Origin: Candidatus Latescibacterota bacterium | GTDB taxonomy: Bacteria > Latescibacterota > UBA2968 > GCA-2709665 | Assembly (NCBI GenBank): GCA_030746455.1 | Contig: JASLMQ010000896.1 | Coordinates: 1-7,747 of the forward strand | DNA: 7,747 nt | Direction of reading: 5' to 3' | Part shown: positions 6,409 through 7,747 of the stretch, in pieces | Numbering within the stretch: position 1 is the stretch's first letter | How the letters are laid out: the number at the start of each line of letters is the position of its first letter | Position numbers and translations under genes: made by a program | The notes under the pieces: generated by a model | What the model saw: only the letters and a program-made list of their open reading frames with translations | Database searches by the model: none | What the model was told of the DNA's origin: nothing

Positions 6409-6436
6409 ATATGAGCCAGAAGCTCCCTTGTGTCAA
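6408..6436 (-). promoter_or_regulatory. sigma70-type promoter of the abiE pair
   Basis: On the minus strand a consensus -35 box TTGACA (6436-6431) is followed by a 17-bp spacer and a -10 box CATATT (6413-6408, four of six consensus positions). The predicted transcription start falls at about 6402-6400, on or next to the ATG at 6401. The promoter sits exactly between the two inverted repeats, the expected geometry of a repressed toxin-antitoxin promoter. Confidence 0.7.
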
Positions 6437-6479
6437 CACAAAACGTCGGCATGATATCAGTTAATGCCGACGTTTTGTG
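6437..6479. promoter_or_regulatory. operator 1 of the abiE pair (perfect 16-bp inverted repeat)
   Basis: CACAAAACGTCGGCAT (6437-6452) and its exact reverse complement (6464-6479) flank an 11-bp spacer. The inner arms, GTCGGCAT and ATGCCGAC, recur in operator 2 with the same spacing; the centres are 64 bp apart. The site ends directly against the -35 box. There is no T run beyond either arm, so a protein-binding site is favoured over a terminator. It is the strongest inverted repeat seen in the window. Confidence 0.8.
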
Positions 6480-6564
6480 CCATGCGGACCTGATTGCTTC
6501 GCTCCACTACGAATGGACCCGCACTGCGACTACTGCCCGCCACTCCACCACCGGTCCAGCACGT

Positions 6565-6747
6565 CTAGCACCCGATCCTCCACTTCCATTCGGGCTGAGT
6601 GGCGATCGACACCACGCAGGAGAGACAGAAGGCCTTCCGGTCTCCGCCGAGCGTGATCCGCGCCCTTCGGCCGAGCTCCTCACCGCATTCGTCGCACGTG
6701 ACCTCGTTGTAGGCGATGAAAACCTTCAGATCCTCGGCCTTTGCCAC
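6565..6747 (-). CDS. small Cys4 zinc-ribbon protein, possibly truncated
   Basis: The 60-residue product contains two CxxC knuckles, CDEC (18-21) and CLSC (41-44), in a layout typical of a zinc ribbon (TCDECGEELGRRARITLGGDRKAFCLSC). The start is GTG at 6747; GAGGGA 8 nt upstream supports it. From memory the sequence resembles the N-terminal zinc-binding part of longer DUF2293-type proteins, in which the second CxxC is followed by a conserved ADLDHL stretch. Here the frame instead runs VVSIATQPEWKWRIGC to a TAG. A second frame continues past this stop to 6530 (MEVEDRVLDVLDRWWSGGQ at its end) and also looks coding-like, so a frameshift near 6610 or a decayed remnant is possible. It lies between the exported protein gene and the abiE pair, in the same direction. 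Function unknown. Confidence 0.6.
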   Translation of the reverse strand: MAKAEDLKVFIAYNEVTCDECGEELGRRARITLGGDRKAFCLSCVVSIATQPEWKWRIGC

Positions 6748-6790
6748 GTTCCCATTCCCTCACGAGATGGTGATAATCCGCCAAGCCTCA

Positions 6791-6858
6791 TGCCTCGGGT
6801 CAGGCGTAGCTACCAGCCGTCTCAAGGACATCAATCAGCCAGCGGGTCTCCCGAGGCA
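6791..6858. repeat. separated 9-bp inverted repeat
   Basis: TGCCTCGGG (6791-6799) and CCCGAGGCA (6850-6858) are exact complements separated by 50 nt, in the 126-nt gap between the exported protein gene and the zinc-ribbon gene. It could form a long-range stem in the transcript, but there is no T run and no sign of a recognised element. Confidence 0.25.
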
Positions 6859-6873
6859 CCCCTGCCGTGCAAG

Positions 6874-7473
6874 TCATCCGCCAGCAGCCCCTTCGGAGCC
6901 ACTGCGCGCGCGCTGGCCTATCAGCCGGCGAACGATCAAGAACAGAATGAGGATGGCGATCCCGAGTCCGAGGAGCAGCAAAGTAGGGGGCTTCGGTACA
7001 CTGGGTTCCCCAAGGACAGTCAACGAGTTGCTGTATATCATGCTGACCTTGACCTTGAAGCTGCCACCTTGCGCCACGACACCCCCGTCGAGCGTCAGCT
7101 GGGCTTCCCGCTCTGGACCGCCTCCGACAAGCTGGTTGTCCAGGTCGATCTTGGACCGGTTGAACGGCCTGGTCAGGAGCGCGACATTGGCGATCGACAC
7201 CGTGTTGGGAAGCGTGGAAACGCTTCCCGAAGGGTTCACAAATCGGAGGTGGTAGTCGGTCCAATCCACATTCGTGCCGTTCTTGATGGTGATCTGAAAC
7301 GCCTCCACGGTGTTGGCGCCCCCGGGATTGCCGATCTGAGTCACGGTCTCCTGCTTGAGGGTCTGCTGGGTATAGGTGATTGTGGCGGCCAGGATATCAT
7401 CACAAAATGCAGATATCATCAAGACGGTGGCCGATAGAAGGACTCGCTTCAGATACATCGTATGGTTCACCAT
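6874..7473 (-). CDS. exported protein with variant PEP-CTERM sorting tail
   Basis: From ATG 7473 the product has 199 residues. It begins with a signal peptide (MYLKRVLLSATVLMISAF, likely cleavage near ILAA at 27-30), followed by a beta-rich, Asn/Gly/Thr-rich secreted domain (ITIKNGTNVDWTDYHLRFVN, 61-80). Near the C-terminus is VPKPPT (159-164), a hydrophobic segment LLLLGLGIAILILFLIV (165-181) and RR (182-183), the three parts of a PEP-CTERM signal, which is processed by an exosortase in Gram-negative, exopolysaccharide-producing bacteria. The usual VPEP is VPKP here and 16 residues follow the arginines, more than usual. A longer reading from 7572 is possible, but it would bury the signal peptide; GGGGGA lies 4-5 nt before the chosen start. 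No exosortase gene is in the window. The globular domain is not recognised. Confidence 0.72.
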   Translation of the reverse strand: MVNHTMYLKRVLLSATVLMISAFCDDILAATITYTQQTLKQETVTQIGNPGGANTVEAFQITIKNGTNVDWTDYHLRFVNPSGSVSTLPNTVSIANVALLTRPFNRSKIDLDNQLVGGGPEREAQLTLDGGVVAQGGSFKVKVSMIYSNSLTVLGEPSVPKPPTLLLLGLGIAILILFLIVRRLIGQRARSGSEGAAGG

Positions 7474-7747
7474 CTCATCCCCCCAGGATTTTGGGTGAGA
7501 GCCGAGGACTGTGGCTGGTGAGAGGACATGAGCGTGCATCTCCCGATCTGCGAAGCTTGGCCCCACCTGCACAGCGCGAGGATCATCTGGTATCGAGTTC
7601 GATGGGAATCTAGCCTCCCAATCTACATCCTGTCAAGCAGGAACCCTCACCGGGGGCATTCCACACGTCGGCCGGTTGTGCTTCTGGCCCGGGTGCCCCC
7701 TCCTGCCCCTGCACTTCCACTGAGGGCCATCTTGCAGCGGCCCCGGA
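7474..7747 (-). other. upstream leader and intergenic region of the exported-protein gene
   Basis: This stretch of 274 nt holds the promoter listed separately and a predicted 5' untranslated region of about 125 nt. Frames open at the right edge close at stop codons within about 140 nt and show no recognisable protein, so I call no gene. GGAA(N)TTCC-like pairing around 7641-7663 is weak and is followed by no T run. Confidence 0.5.
7607..7636 (-). promoter_or_regulatory. sigma70-like promoter for the exported-protein gene
   Basis: On the minus strand TTGACA (7636-7631) is a perfect -35 box, followed by an 18-bp spacer and TAGATT (7612-7607), four of six matches to TATAAT. Transcription would start at about 7600 and leave an untranslated leader of about 125 nt before the ATG at 7473. 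The -10 box is only moderate. Confidence 0.5.

Noticed and set aside
6437..6479. Operator 1 as a rho-independent terminator
   Set aside because: The stem is perfect, but neither strand shows a T run after it, and it sits directly upstream of a consensus promoter.
6430..7437. Plus-strand open frame of 335 codons
   Set aside because: It starts inside operator 1, runs antisense to the zinc-ribbon and PEP-CTERM genes and has no recognisable motif.
7474..7572. N-terminal extension of the PEP-CTERM protein to 7572
   Set aside because: It would put 33 mostly polar residues before the signal peptide; the start at 7473 leaves the signal peptide at the N-terminus.

Overview
The window is a high-GC bacterial chromosome segment in which every supported gene reads leftward on the minus strand. 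A PEP-CTERM-type secreted protein, a UbiE-type methyltransferase, a PL22-like beta-propeller protein and short period-9 GC-rich intergenic repeats together suggest a Gram-negative, probably uncultivated, environmental bacterium (Acidobacteria-, Planctomycetes- or deltaproteobacteria-like). The sequence alone does not place it more precisely. No tRNA, rRNA, CRISPR array, insertion sequence or phage gene was seen.

Layout in the direction of transcription (right to left): (1) 7474-7747 is a leader region with a sigma70-like promoter. (2) 6874-7473 encodes a small exported protein with a signal peptide and a variant PEP-CTERM tail (VPKPPT instead of VPEPxT). (3) 6565-6747 encodes a 60-residue Cys4 zinc-ribbon protein, possibly a truncated remnant. 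(4) 4822-6401 is a type IV abortive-infection toxin-antitoxin pair: an AbiEi-like winged-helix antitoxin and an AbiEii-like nucleotidyltransferase toxin, joined by an ATGA stop/start overlap. (5) 2768-4777 holds an oligogalacturonate-lyase-like beta-propeller protein followed 12 nt later by a UbiE-like methyltransferase; a GNAT acetyltransferase (1757-2752) starts 15 nt after that. (6) 838-1620 encodes a PHP-fold metallophosphoesterase (TTG start) and 284-778 a DinB-like metal-binding protein. (7) 1-283 is mostly non-coding, with two short tandem repeats and perhaps the first 17 codons of another minus-strand gene at the left edge.

The most interesting part is the control region of the abiE pair (6380-6479). 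A good promoter (TTGACA, 17-bp spacer, CATATT) lies between two inverted repeats that share one architecture: arms GTCGGCAT and ATGCC(G/A)AC with exactly 11 bp between them. One is a perfect 16-bp inverted repeat directly upstream of the -35 box. The other touches the -10 box and covers the expected transcription start and the start codon. The centres are 64 bp apart, about six helical turns. This is what one would expect of a co-operative AbiEi autorepression switch. It also implies that the antitoxin mRNA is nearly leaderless and that translation starts at 6401, not at the in-frame ATG at 6452 that lies inside the upstream operator.

No terminator is visible between the toxin and the lyase-like gene (44 nt), so the toxin-antitoxin promoter may also drive the lyase-methyltransferase-acetyltransferase genes. 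All functional assignments come from reading motifs in the translations; no database search was done.
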